Below are positions 8,339 to 16,185 of a stretch of 64,000 bases of DNA, piece by piece. Within the stretch, counting starts at the first letter, position 1. Every line of letters starts with the position of its first letter. The DNA comes from Enterococcus malodoratus ATCC 43197. Lineage in GTDB: Bacteria; Bacillota; Bacilli; Lactobacillales; Enterococcaceae. The translations under genes and the position numbers were made by a program. The notes below the pieces were generated by a model that worked only from the letters and a program-made list of their open reading frames with translations, was not told where the DNA came from and did not search any database. The DNA lies in contig NZ_KE136482.1 in the NCBI RefSeq assembly GCF_000407185.1, positions 930,001-994,000 of the forward strand, given 5' to 3'.

Positions 8339-11300
8339 GATCAATCACCTGTCCTAATGGCTCGCCTAGCGTATCTTTTGAGACACTTACGAAGAAGTTC
8401 AATCCCAAACTGACCAATGTCAATACAATTAGGAAGAGATACGTTCCCCATCCAATCGACAATCCATTAAGCAGCGCGGTATAGCCATTTTCGATATTTT
8501 GCATCGGCGATATCCTGAAGATAAAATGAATCACACTCCCCGGAGTGGTCGTCATCCCTAATAATGGTGTCATCATAAGATAGAAGCCGAATAGTAACCC
8601 GACGATGAATAAGCCAACCCGTCCAAATTGTCGTGCCAATGCCGTAGTAAGCAATAAACTGATCAAGAATACCAAGAAAGTGTAACTGAACCAGCCTAAG
8701 GTTGAGTTCACTGTTACGATCCACGCTGTGATCCCACTCACAAAAATGGCAATAATCATACTGATGATTAACGTTCGCAAAGCGTTTGGTGTATTTTTCC
8801 AAAGTCGGCTTTGCGTAACAAAGAAATCATGGTCGCGCAATTTGCGTTCGAATAGGCTAGAAGAAAGTCCATAGCCAACAAAGAGAGCCACGATCGTACC
8901 GATAAATGTTAAGTAATAAGGAACCGCCGAAATCGTTCGGTTTTCACCAAATTCACCGATCGTATTCATAGGACTCGCCAAGAAATTAAAGACTTTTTGA
9001 TTATCCGCTCCCCCTTGACGTGTGTTGGTGAGCACTTTATCAAAATTTTTACTGTAGATGTCGTTAGTGCTATCCTTTTTGTTCGCGTCTGCTACTACCT
9101 TGTCCAAATTATTTAAAACCTTATCCGCATTTCCTTGAACATCCTTCGTAGTTTTCGTAATATCTTCAATTTTCGATCCAACATCTTCCACTTCAGCAGC
9201 CGATTTATTGGTCGACTCCGCAGAATTTTTCGCTGTTTCTACTAGCGCCTTCATCGTATCTGAAACTGAGGCAGTCGCGTCTGCAATTGGTTTCGTATCG
9301 CCAGATTCTGGATGCGGATTCTCCTCGTTGATAATCGATTCTGTTTGGATTTTTTCCGCTTCTTTCCAACTGCCATATGTTGCTGCAATCTGTTCATTTG
9401 CGGAATTAAACCATTGATTGAGTTTATTCGCTTCATTGTTCAGCATTTCTGGCAGCATCATGAAGTGCAGCGTACTATACAATGTATTCGTTTCATTTTC
9501 TGCATTTTTTTCTGTTCCAATAGTTTGTCGCAATTCCTTAATTTGTTGGTCCACCTGCTTATAAAGTTTGTCGCCCCCTGCTCTATACTCCTTAACCAAT
9601 GAATCCTGAATCAACTTCTTCTTCGCTTCATCAGTAATATTGTCGTACGAATTATAGATTGATTCGCTGGTGGCAAGCTCTTCTAGTGGTCTACCGATAT
9701 TCGCTGGATCTTGAATCAGCGCTAAAAATCCGGGCAGGTCACCTTGTTGATTTGGATCAGCGAAAAGCGTCATGATCTGCTGTGCACTTCCTCCAAGTGT
9801 TTCAAACTGAGCAAAGATTGACGGCAAGTCTTCAACCAGCGGTTGGTTCTTATCTGCAAAGCTGGCATAATATCCTTTGTTTTGTTCTGCACCGTTCACT
9901 CGCCAAGAATATTCAAGCTCCACAAAAGCCTCTTTTAATTCGGTATCTGACAGGGTCCATTGAATAGTCGGACTAATGTTTACACCGATCTGTTTCGGCA
10001 AATCACTGATTGGTGTCGTTCCGCCTGGTTTCGAAGCCACACTAATGGATAAGCTGTTTGGCGGTCCCGCCGTTACGGTTGTTTCATAGTCGTATTGGCT
10101 TAGTTCGTTATCCAAAATACTTTTAACCGTCGCAGCTAAAGCTCCTAAATCCTTGATTTCTACGTTAGAAACTGAAACTAAATCAAGCGATTTTATTGTT
10201 CTAGGATTGATCGCAACTATACAGGCTTGTTCTACTTCAACTGGATTTGCATGTGGCACTTCACCCGCAGTAGTTAAATACTTGAAGTTAGTCCCTGTAC
10301 TAAACGATACTCCGTAATCTTCAGCGTATTCTTCAATCACACTTAATTCTTGTTTATAACGGTTTGCTTCTGAATCACTCAATTTTCCATTGCTGACTAA
10401 TAAATCAAGCCATGTTCGTAGTTCATTATTATTGATGGTATTAATTTTTCCATTCAATACTTGTAAATATTGGTCTTTCAAGTTGGATGAATTTTGACTT
10501 GAAGTTAGATCTGTTAGGTTTAAGATCGCTTGCTTCGTGTCTTCCAGCGTTGAATCATCCGGTGTTTTGTTTCCATCAGCATAGTAAGTCTCTGCGATTT
10601 TTGTTCGTAATTCTTTCAGAGATTCCACTTGCTGTTTCAATTGATCGATTTCATTTTTTATTTCATCCATGCGCGCGGTTTGATTTTCTTGGAAGTACGC
10701 TGCTTGTCCGTAAAAATCTGCCAGTACGCCTGTATTTTTTTTCGTTGTTGAATCGCTTTGGTAAAAATTATTCATCTGCTGGATTAACGAGTGATTCAAT
10801 CCATCAAATTGTGCTTGATAATTGGTCAAATCATTGTCCCATTGCGCGGCTAATTGTTTCTTCTGGAGCTCCACCTGATCATTGAATTGTTGGATAGATT
10901 CTTCGATTTTTTTATTCACATCTTCTGTAAATTGATCAACCGTTTCTTTATTCTTCTCCAAAGATTCACTGGAACTGTTCAATCCTTCATTATTCGTATC
11001 CAGCAATTGCTGAAATGAATCTACAAAACTCTTTTGTTCAGCGATAAATCGTTTGTTGTCCGCATCCAAAATACTCGATACATCTAATACTGAAGAAAAA
11101 TTACCTGGTAACTCCTTGAACGGGCTCTGGATATTATTTGCTAACGATGTGTGGGTCTCTTTATCTCCTCGAACGATCGTGTTTACATTCCGTTGTGCTT
11201 CTGAAATATTCCCTACGATGCTAGAGAAATACATCTGCACGATTCGTTGATTAAATTCCTTTAAAATACTATCTACTTTTATTTGAACCGCCTGGTTAGT

Positions 11301-11711
11301 GAGTTCATTTTGACCTTCACTCACTTGGTAATCCACCACTGCCTGATCCGGTGCAATACTCTGCAAATCTAGCAGGCGTTCCGAGAAATTCTGCGGAATA
11401 TAAATGACCGCATCAAACTGTCCGTCAATAATTCCAGCCTCTGCGACACTCCTTGTGGTGGTCTGCCAATTGTGGTCCAAATCATTATTAATTAAAGTGA
11501 CAAAGTCTCTGCCCAATATGTATTGTCGATTCTCGAACTTCGCCCCTTTATCCTCATTTACTAATGCATAAGTTACCTGCGAAGTTTGATCCTCTGCGGC
11601 TTTTCTGAGGTTGTCATCTTTTAGCGCGAAAAAAAGCAGCACCGTAACCAGCAAAATGCCGCCTGCCGTTAATCCTAGCAATGAAAACTTACTTTGTTTT
11701 TTCTTTTGCAT
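8331..11711 (-). CDS. esaA: Type VII secretion protein EsaA
   Basis: This large polytopic membrane protein has 1126 residues. One N-terminal TM helix (FSLLGLTAGGILLVTVLLFFAL, about 9-30) is followed by a very long extracellular domain. That domain contains the YhgE/Pip-like region (about 45-200) and extended coiled coils (about 230-400 and 740-900). Five or more C-terminal TM helices follow (about 930-1115). The topology is that of EsaA/YueB, the surface-exposed scaffold of the type VIIb machine, which in Bacillus is also the SPP1 phage receptor. ATG 11711 is preceded by GGGGAG. An intrinsic terminator stands just upstream, so much of the esxA transcription should stop before this gene. Confidence 0.95.
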   Translation of the reverse strand: MQKKKQSKFSLLGLTAGGILLVTVLLFFALKDDNLRKAAEDQTSQVTYALVNEDKGAKFENRQYILGRDFVTLINNDLDHNWQTTTRSVAEAGIIDGQFDAVIYIPQNFSERLLDLQSIAPDQAVVDYQVSEGQNELTNQAVQIKVDSILKEFNQRIVQMYFSSIVGNISEAQRNVNTIVRGDKETHTSLANNIQSPFKELPGNFSSVLDVSSILDADNKRFIAEQKSFVDSFQQLLDTNNEGLNSSSESLEKNKETVDQFTEDVNKKIEESIQQFNDQVELQKKQLAAQWDNDLTNYQAQFDGLNHSLIQQMNNFYQSDSTTKKNTGVLADFYGQAAYFQENQTARMDEIKNEIDQLKQQVESLKELRTKIAETYYADGNKTPDDSTLEDTKQAILNLTDLTSSQNSSNLKDQYLQVLNGKINTINNNELRTWLDLLVSNGKLSDSEANRYKQELSVIEEYAEDYGVSFSTGTNFKYLTTAGEVPHANPVEVEQACIVAINPRTIKSLDLVSVSNVEIKDLGALAATVKSILDNELSQYDYETTVTAGPPNSLSISVASKPGGTTPISDLPKQIGVNISPTIQWTLSDTELKEAFVELEYSWRVNGAEQNKGYYASFADKNQPLVEDLPSIFAQFETLGGSAQQIMTLFADPNQQGDLPGFLALIQDPANIGRPLEELATSESIYNSYDNITDEAKKKLIQDSLVKEYRAGGDKLYKQVDQQIKELRQTIGTEKNAENETNTLYSTLHFMMLPEMLNNEANKLNQWFNSANEQIAATYGSWKEAEKIQTESIINEENPHPESGDTKPIADATASVSDTMKALVETAKNSAESTNKSAAEVEDVGSKIEDITKTTKDVQGNADKVLNNLDKVVADANKKDSTNDIYSKNFDKVLTNTRQGGADNQKVFNFLASPMNTIGEFGENRTISAVPYYLTFIGTIVALFVGYGLSSSLFERKLRDHDFFVTQSRLWKNTPNALRTLIISMIIAIFVSGITAWIVTVNSTLGWFSYTFLVFLISLLLTTALARQFGRVGLFIVGLLFGFYLMMTPLLGMTTTPGSVIHFIFRISPMQNIENGYTALLNGLSIGWGTYLFLIVLTLVSLGLNFFVSVSKDTLGEPLGQVIDHE

Positions 11712-11723
11712 ATTCTTCTCCCC

Positions 11724-11755
11724 AAAAAACGTCAGCACACAGATTGTGCTGACGT
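11724..11755 (-). terminator. Terminator between esxA and esaA
   Basis: On the minus strand ACGTCAGCACA pairs perfectly with TGTGCTGACGT (11-bp stem, 5-nt loop), followed by TTTTTT. It lies after the esxA stop and before the esaA ribosome binding site. It is likely a partial terminator giving more esxA message than machine message, which fits EsxA being a secreted substrate needed in excess. Confidence 0.85.
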
Positions 11756-11768
11756 CCTTCGCTATTGT

Positions 11769-12065
11769 TTAGTTTAACCCGAATGAACCAGCATCTTGAC
11801 GGTCACGTTCAGCAACAGTGTCCGCATATTTGTTCAACTGCCCATGGATACTTTCTAGCAGCTCTTCCATTTGTTTCACGTTGCCTTCTAATTGGTTGTA
11901 TTGCTCCAAGTATGCGCGAAACGCTTCTCCCTGCCATTGTTGAGAGATTGTTTGGTTCATAGAATTGACCTTGCGAATCGCATCTTCGATTTGTGCCGAT
12001 GCCTGTTGATAAACCTTCGCCTGTGATTTCAGCTGTTCGGGTGTGACTGTAATTGCTCCTGCCAT
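11769..12065 (-). CDS. esxA: WXG100 secreted protein EsxA
   Basis: This 98-residue protein has a helix-turn-helix hairpin fold with the signature WQG at about residue 43-45 (QQWQGEAF), flanked by two amphipathic helices of about 35 residues. The length, the start MAGAITVTPEQLKSQAK and the absence of a signal peptide are typical of WXG100 proteins exported by EssC as dimers. A strong ribosome binding site (AGGAGGAATTAATAAA) precedes ATG 12065. It is the first gene of the leftward cluster. Its upstream region carries the TTTTCCGTAT box shared with the short peptide ORF at 13389, which suggests shared control by the adjacent Rgg regulator. Confidence 0.96.
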   Translation of the reverse strand: MAGAITVTPEQLKSQAKVYQQASAQIEDAIRKVNSMNQTISQQWQGEAFRAYLEQYNQLEGNVKQMEELLESIHGQLNKYADTVAERDRQDAGSFGLN

Positions 12066-12149
12066 TTTATTAATTCCTCCTAAATATAAGTTGTCTATAA
12101 GATACCCTATTTTAGTTGTCGTGGATCAAAGTTCGTCAGATACGGAAAA
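12066..12149 (-). promoter_or_regulatory. esxA promoter region with TTTTCCGTAT box
   Basis: Read on the minus strand, TTTTCCGTAT occupies 12149-12140, ending 75 bp before the esxA ATG. A plausible -10 (TATCTT or TATAGA) lies about 36-45 nt further on. No good -35 is visible at the right spacing (only TTGATC, spacer 19), as expected for an activator-dependent promoter. The same ten bases occur 76 bp before the ATG of the peptide ORF at 13389. The stretches before the ribosome binding site are also alike (AACTTATA..., AGGAGGAAT). The motif is seen; its role is inferred. Confidence 0.5.
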
Positions 12150-12340
12150 AAATTGCGGATACGATGAATAAATCTCTTAAAAGTCTCGTTAATAGAACAA
12201 AATTAATGAAATTTTCCACAAATTTTATTTTTAACATTTGATTGCCGATCCGTTTTCAACACTTTTTAAATTGATATTTATGATTTTTCTCTTCTTTGTC
12301 TTCTAAACTTCTAGGCAAAATCGACTATCTTTTCTTCCAC

Positions 12341-12374
12341 AAAAAAAACGATACTCTCTTTTAAGAAAGTATCG
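12341..12374 (-). terminator. Intrinsic terminator of the rgg gene
   Basis: On the minus strand CGATACTTTC pairs with GAGAGTATCG around a short loop and is followed by eight T. The stem overlaps the last codons of rgg. It insulates rgg from the esxA promoter, so esxA should have its own promoter. Confidence 0.88.
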
Positions 12375-13254
12375 CTGTTGTTATTCCTGTTAATTCAAAA
12401 TCAACTTCAAATAGCTGTTCTATATATTTCAATAAATCGTAATTCATACTTTGATACTGCTTAGATGATAAATACTCACAAACTTTCAATGACTGATGAA
12501 CTTTTTCCTTACCCTGTTCATTGCCTCTGAGTACCTCCCAAATACCTTGAAGCAGCAGCCGCAGGTTCATCTCAAAATACATGTCTTCTTCCAAATGAAA
12601 TTCATCCAGTCTCTCAAGGTACTTCCAAGCATAACTTCGCTGATCATTTTGAATAAAATAGACAATCGCGTTTGCAAGCATCCGAAAACTCTCACTTCGA
12701 CCCTTTAGACTATCCTTGTAGATAGATAGGCTCATCATGGCTCTTTCAAGAATCAATTCTACAAACTCAGGCGTAAAGACAAACATACAATTATTAAAAA
12801 GAATCAGCTCATAGTGTGTCCACGTATGTGTATTGATCAGATATTGATAAACATTTGACTCTTCTACATCTATCGCGTCTCCTCTTAAACGTGCAGTTAA
12901 CAAATCACACAAGTTCATCAGATTTTCTTCCCGTTTTGACGGATTACTTTGCTTTACCCTGCAGAATTCTGCGATCCGCTGCAACTCCTCTGTATCTTTA
13001 CTGAGAAAGGCGGTCTGTATCTCTTTCATCATATGACTCACTGCATTCACATTATCCGGATAATTAAAAATTTTCAGTTCGTCATAATCAAGATTGATAC
13101 GATCCAAAAAATAAGTCAACTTGCTAACTGTAGTATCGGCCTCATTTTTTACGAATCGATCATAAACAGATCGGCTTACCTCCTCCCCGCAAATCTCAGA
13201 AATAGTAATCCCCTTTTGCTTTCTCACTCGTTCAACAATTTCCCAAACTTCCAT
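12361..13254 (-). CDS. rgg: Rgg/RopB-family peptide-responsive regulator
   Basis: This is a 297-residue cytoplasmic transcription factor. Residues 1-65 form a Cro/C1-type helix-turn-helix of the Rgg type (VERVRKQKGITISEICGEEVSRSVYDRFVKNEADTTVSKL). The remaining 230 residues are the all-helical TPR-like peptide-binding domain, including the family-typical WTHYELILFNNCMFVF near residue 145. Length and layout match Rgg/RopB/MutR/ComR. AAGGAAG precedes ATG 13254. Such regulators are activated or repressed by short peptides imported through Opp, and the cognate peptide gene is normally adjacent. Here a 9-codon ORF with a perfect ribosome binding site lies divergently 135 bp away. The nearest downstream target is the type VII locus starting with esxA. 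The regulation itself is inference. Confidence 0.9.
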   Translation of the reverse strand: MEVWEIVERVRKQKGITISEICGEEVSRSVYDRFVKNEADTTVSKLTYFLDRINLDYDELKIFNYPDNVNAVSHMMKEIQTAFLSKDTEELQRIAEFCRVKQSNPSKREENLMNLCDLLTARLRGDAIDVEESNVYQYLINTHTWTHYELILFNNCMFVFTPEFVELILERAMMSLSIYKDSLKGRSESFRMLANAIVYFIQNDQRSYAWKYLERLDEFHLEEDMYFEMNLRLLLQGIWEVLRGNEQGKEKVHQSLKVCEYLSSKQYQSMNYDLLKYIEQLFEVDFELTGITTAILS

Positions 13255-13282
13255 GTTTACTTCCTTTTCTTTTTGAATAAGT

Positions 13283-13350
13283 TTTTCCCGTAAACGACTA
13301 AAATTTTCCGTATAAGCTGAATAATGAAAAATACCTGCCTTTTAGTATTA
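13283..13350. promoter_or_regulatory. rgg/peptide intergenic regulatory region with CCGTA repeats
   Basis: Two similar elements, TTTTCCCGTA (13283-13292) and TTTTCCGTAT (13304-13313), repeat with CCGTA 20 bp apart, about two helical turns. A -10-like TATTAT lies near 13346-13351 without a good -35. TTTTCCGTAT recurs upstream of esxA at nearly the same distance from the start codon. It is a candidate operator for the Rgg protein encoded alongside. Confidence 0.45.
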
Positions 13351-13388
13351 TCATCTAAGTAAATAACTTATAAAAGGAGGAATCGATC

Positions 13389-13418
13389 ATGTGGTGGTTG
13401 ATATTAATCGATTTTTAG
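13389..13418 (+). CDS. Putative leaderless SIP-like pheromone peptide (MWWLILIDF)
   Basis: This is a nine-codon ORF, ATG to TAG, encoding MWWLILIDF. An ideal ribosome binding site (AAAGGAGG) lies 8 nt upstream. It is divergent from the rgg gene, the arrangement of ropB and its signal peptide SIP (MWLLLLFL) in Streptococcus pyogenes. SIP is secreted and re-imported without leader or processing. Shared features are the Met-Trp start, a length of 8-9 residues, near-complete hydrophobicity and a terminal aromatic/aliphatic residue; this one has an added Asp near the C-terminus. The alternative reading of the same ribosome binding site is a GTG at 13391 giving 29 residues, with a poorer start codon and longer spacing. 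Expression and activity are inferred, not shown. Confidence 0.6.
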   Translation: MWWLILIDF

Positions 13419-13500
13419 TAAATTTCCACTATTCCATTATAAAATATATGTTTTTTTCTTATAAACTGATAATAACATAAAAAAATTATCTAGAGGTATT

Positions 13501-13526
13501 CTTAATTAGAGTTTCCTCTAATTAAG
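13501..13526. other. Perfect 11-bp hairpin downstream of the peptide ORF
   Basis: CTTAATTAGAG, a 4-nt loop, then CTCTAATTAAG form a perfect stem 80 bp after the peptide ORF stop. No T tract follows on either strand, so it is not a classical terminator. It may end or stabilise a short transcript that carries the peptide ORF. Confidence 0.5.
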
Positions 13527-13616
13527 AAATTGCGAAAAAAAATAAACGTTTCTTCCTACTAACGAATACACCTGAAACAATAAAGTCGCAGGTGTTAGTT
13601 GCCCAGTATAAAAAAA

Positions 13617-14072
13617 TCACTTTGTTCTGTTCAACTTCAGCTTTTTTATTTCCTTGCCATTATTAAAAATTTGCAGCTCTAATTGGCTTTTTTTCAGTCT
13701 CGTTGCATGATATTCTGTCTTGCTTCCACTTTTGGTTAGCACTATCTTTCTTTTAGAAGAGTTCACACCAATTTGTGCATTTTTCATCATGTTATGTCCA
13801 TTACGATTGATGTCCCAGTATTCAAATTTTCTTTTTTTGGTTTTAATCGTAAATTTTTCAGATTGATTGGACCATGTTCCTTCTAACCACGCCGCGTTAT
13901 TCTCAGTGTGAGTATTGATAAAAAATAATAAAAAAACTGAACATAGAATTATTAGCCCCATAAATAGGCGCCTTTGTGTTTTCGATAATTTTTTTAACCG
14001 ATAAAAAAATTGGTATAATCCCGTGTCCAGTCGTTGTAAATAATGGCTGAGCGTGCCTTTGTCTTTTTCCAA
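13617..14072 (-). CDS. Membrane-anchored protein of unknown function (TTG start)
   Basis: This is a 151-residue protein of no family I recognise. Residues 1-34 are cytoplasmic and basic, one TM helix follows (LFMGLIILCSVFLLFFINTH, about 36-55), and the outside domain of about 95 residues is Lys-rich. That domain begins WLEGTWSNQSEKFTI and is probably a small beta structure of the kind seen in lipocalin-like or DUF4828-type enterococcal proteins (guess). The start is TTG at 14072, supported by AAGGAGGG 5 nt upstream. It lies between the Rgg/peptide pair and the NlpC/P60 gene with its own spacing on both sides, so cotranscription is unclear. It could be an immunity or envelope-stress protein, but nothing in the sequence proves this. 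Confidence 0.7.
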   Translation of the reverse strand: MEKDKGTLSHYLQRLDTGLYQFFYRLKKLSKTQRRLFMGLIILCSVFLLFFINTHTENNAAWLEGTWSNQSEKFTIKTKKRKFEYWDINRNGHNMMKNAQIGVNSSKRKIVLTKSGSKTEYHATRLKKSQLELQIFNNGKEIKKLKLNRTK

Positions 14073-14156
14073 ACAATCCCTCCTTTTTCACTTGATATGA
14101 ATAAGTGATAGAAAGAGCCGTTTGAAGAATCTGACTAAAAAACTAAAGAGCTCTTT

Positions 14157-15338
14157 TTACTTATTTAGAATTCTTGCAGCATACCAGGCGATGCCTTCCG
14201 ATTTCCATCCGACTTTAACCAAATTGTCTCGTTCTGAAGCCAAAGGAGTATAATGATGGCTGTCTTCTCTTGGTGCAGCACTCGGGTTGTATAGACGATA
14301 AACCGGAACACTTCCTCCTGAAAACCATGAAACGCCTTCGTACTTCCAGCCAGCCTTAACTAACTCGTTTTTTTCATATACGTGGGGCGTGTAATGATGT
14401 CTGCCATTGTTTGGATTGTACATTCGATAAACCGAAGACCCAGTAGATGGAGCTATCCAGCCAACACCTTCATAGTTCCAACCGACATTAATTAGATTGA
14501 TCGCCTCACTTGTCAATTGTGCGTAGTGATGCTGTCCGTCATTTTTATTGTACATTCTAAAAATGAAGCGTTCGTTCGACGCTTGACCGTCTGTTGAAGG
14601 ATAAACGTTGGGGTCTGTTCCCGCTGATTTTAGAATTCTTCTAGCAAAATTTGGATAAAAATAGGTAATATCAACTGCCGTCACATTTTGTCCTGGTTGA
14701 GGAGCATGAATCATTTGATTATTTCCAATGTACATTCCAACATGGTAGGTAGCACCCCTGCTGCCGTAAAAAAGTAAATCCCCCGGTTGTAAATCCTTCA
14801 GATTAACTTCTGTCCCATATTTCTCTTGATTCGTGGTTCCCATTGGCAGATCAACATTTACAGCCTGCTTATAGACATACTTAACTAATCCTCCGCAGTC
14901 AAATGTGTCCGGTCCAAACGCTCCCCAAGCATACGGCTTCCCAATTTGAGCTCTTGCCATTGAAACAACCGAATTTTGTTCCCCAGTCGCACGACTCATT
15001 GGCGGTAAACTTGCGGCCTCAAGTGTCGGAATGCTCATGATTTGTTCGAATTGCTGCTCACTAAATCCAGCTTGTACAGCTTTAGCTTCTTCCGACTCAT
15101 ATAAAGCTGACGCTTCCTCATCCTGTTTGGTGATTTCATCAGATGTGTCGGTAGAACTAGTCGATTTGTTCTTCATTGTCCTCGAACTATTTTCGGAACT
15201 TGGAGCTGGACCGCTTGCCTCCGTATCTAATGTAGAATCATTAGCGGCGACAGCCATAATTCCTGTATTTGCAAAAGTGACTAAACCTAATAACGCTAAA
15301 GAAGTACTAAATAAACGCCGTCTTAGATGCTTTTTCAT
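14157..15338 (-). CDS. Secreted NlpC/P60 peptidoglycan endopeptidase with three C-terminal repeats
   Basis: This is a 393-residue secreted cell-wall hydrolase. It has a signal peptide (about 1-32, ending AVAA) and a Ser/Thr/Glu-rich linker. The NlpC/P60 domain (about 122-235) has the catalytic Cys in FDCGGLVKYVYKQA and the His in TYHVGMYIGNNQMIHAP. The usual DCSG is DCGG here, a tolerated change. The C-terminus carries three repeats of about 45 residues (each with YRxYNxxxGxHHYTP and AGWKYEGVxWF patterns), which resemble the DUF5648 repeat common on Gram-positive surface proteins and probably bind wall glycans. It likely cleaves stem peptides. AACAGGAG precedes ATG 15338. The gene is divergent from the agr-like operon, whose regulators in other genera control secreted hydrolases. 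Regulation by that system is plausible but not shown. Confidence 0.88.
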   Translation of the reverse strand: MKKHLRRRLFSTSLALLGLVTFANTGIMAVAANDSTLDTEASGPAPSSENSSRTMKNKSTSSTDTSDEITKQDEEASALYESEEAKAVQAGFSEQQFEQIMSIPTLEAASLPPMSRATGEQNSVVSMARAQIGKPYAWGAFGPDTFDCGGLVKYVYKQAVNVDLPMGTTNQEKYGTEVNLKDLQPGDLLFYGSRGATYHVGMYIGNNQMIHAPQPGQNVTAVDITYFYPNFARRILKSAGTDPNVYPSTDGQASNERFIFRMYNKNDGQHHYAQLTSEAINLINVGWNYEGVGWIAPSTGSSVYRMYNPNNGRHHYTPHVYEKNELVKAGWKYEGVSWFSGGSVPVYRLYNPSAAPREDSHHYTPLASERDNLVKVGWKSEGIAWYAARILNK

Positions 15339-15639
15339 AAAATAACTCCTGTTTTTGTAATATTTTTAATTTACAGAACAACAATATGCGAAAAAAGCTT
15401 TTATTTGCACATAATAAAATTCGGATTTCCCCGCCGATTCACGTTCTATAAAATAACTATTTTCCAAAAACAATTGTACATTAAATACGTTAGGATTTCA
15501 TCCCCTCACTTTACTCATTTTTTAACCCCGAAACTCAACTTTTTCTATAGCTAACTATAATTGGAAATCCTTTTGAAAAAAATGAAAATATCCTCAATGG
15601 TCACTTTTTCACCTTGAATGCATTCAAGTTTATTTGATA

Positions 15640-15690
15640 ACCATTAACGACTGATTTTAGACCGTTCACGACAAAACACTTATAAAATTG
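15640..15690 (+). promoter_or_regulatory. Promoter of the agr-like operon with paired LytTR boxes
   Basis: ACCATTAACGAC (15640-15651) and ACCGTTCACGAC (15661-15672) are near-identical 12-mers starting exactly 21 bp apart. LytTR regulators such as AgrA bind two 9-bp direct repeats spaced by 12-13 bp with an ACNGTT core, and this fits closely. A -10-like TATAAA follows at about 15681-15687. The ORF begins at 15731 after a GGAGG site. The site implies positive autoregulation of the quorum operon by one or both LytTR proteins it encodes. Confidence 0.7.
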
Positions 15691-15730
15691 AAAAAACCTC
15701 GTACAATTGTAGGTAAGGAGGTTTCGTTGT

Positions 15731-16090
15731 ATGAGAACATCGATTTTTTTAGAATCAAAAAAAGGCACCGTCATCATCCAAGCAGCAGAATTACTTTATA
15801 TCACAGTGGATACTACTAAAGATCATTCTTTATGCTTTGTAACAAAACAAGAAAAGCACTATTGTACCGGAGATTTAAATGACTTCGATGATACAAATAG
15901 AAATTGGCTGTTTCGTTGTCATCGTTCCTTCATTGTAAACTTATTAACTATCAAAGAAATCAATAAATACGAACGTCGTGTCTATTTCTTAGATGATCAG
16001 TCTGAGAATAATTGTCCCTTTTCAAGAAGAAAATATGTCCCGTTAAAGGAGTCTTTAAAAGACTTTTTATTAACCGAACAGCAAGCCTAA
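15731..16090 (+). CDS. Stand-alone LytTR DNA-binding protein
   Basis: This 119-residue protein is essentially one LytTR domain (about residues 1-105), with no receiver domain. The recognisable core is NWLFRCHRSFIVNLLTIKEI, matching the FFKIHRSFVVNLENIAEI stretch of the full-length regulator at 18245, and RRKYVPLKESL near the end. It is the first gene of the agr-like operon, with AGGAGG before ATG 15731. Without a receiver it cannot be switched by phosphorylation by the usual route. It could compete with, assist or bypass the AgrA-like regulator at the paired 21-bp boxes upstream. Single-domain LytTR proteins exist in Firmicutes, some controlled by a membrane inhibitor (LytTR regulatory systems); no such inhibitor gene is adjacent here. 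Confidence 0.85.
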   Translation: MRTSIFLESKKGTVIIQAAELLYITVDTTKDHSLCFVTKQEKHYCTGDLNDFDDTNRNWLFRCHRSFIVNLLTIKEINKYERRVYFLDDQSENNCPFSRRKYVPLKESLKDFLLTEQQA

Positions 16091-16185
16091 TAATCACTTG
16101 TCCCGAAAGTTTTTCATTGTAGTGTTGTTCTAAATGCATTACAATCGAACAAGAATGCGAAAGACATCACAAGGAGTATCAATAA

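Noticed and set aside
13391-13480. A GTG-initiated 29-codon frame (MVVDINRFLVNF...) using the same ribosome binding site as the 9-codon peptide
   Set aside because: It has a weaker start codon, longer spacing and no pheromone-like or leader-like pattern. It is kept only as the alternative to the MWWLILIDF ORF.
13501-13526. Hairpin after the peptide ORF as an intrinsic terminator
   Set aside because: No T tract follows on either strand. It is listed only as a hairpin of unknown role.
13903-14091. 62-codon frame overlapping the membrane protein gene
   Set aside because: It is a shadow in another frame. The AAGGAGGG site fits the TTG start of the 151-aa protein and there is no domain support.
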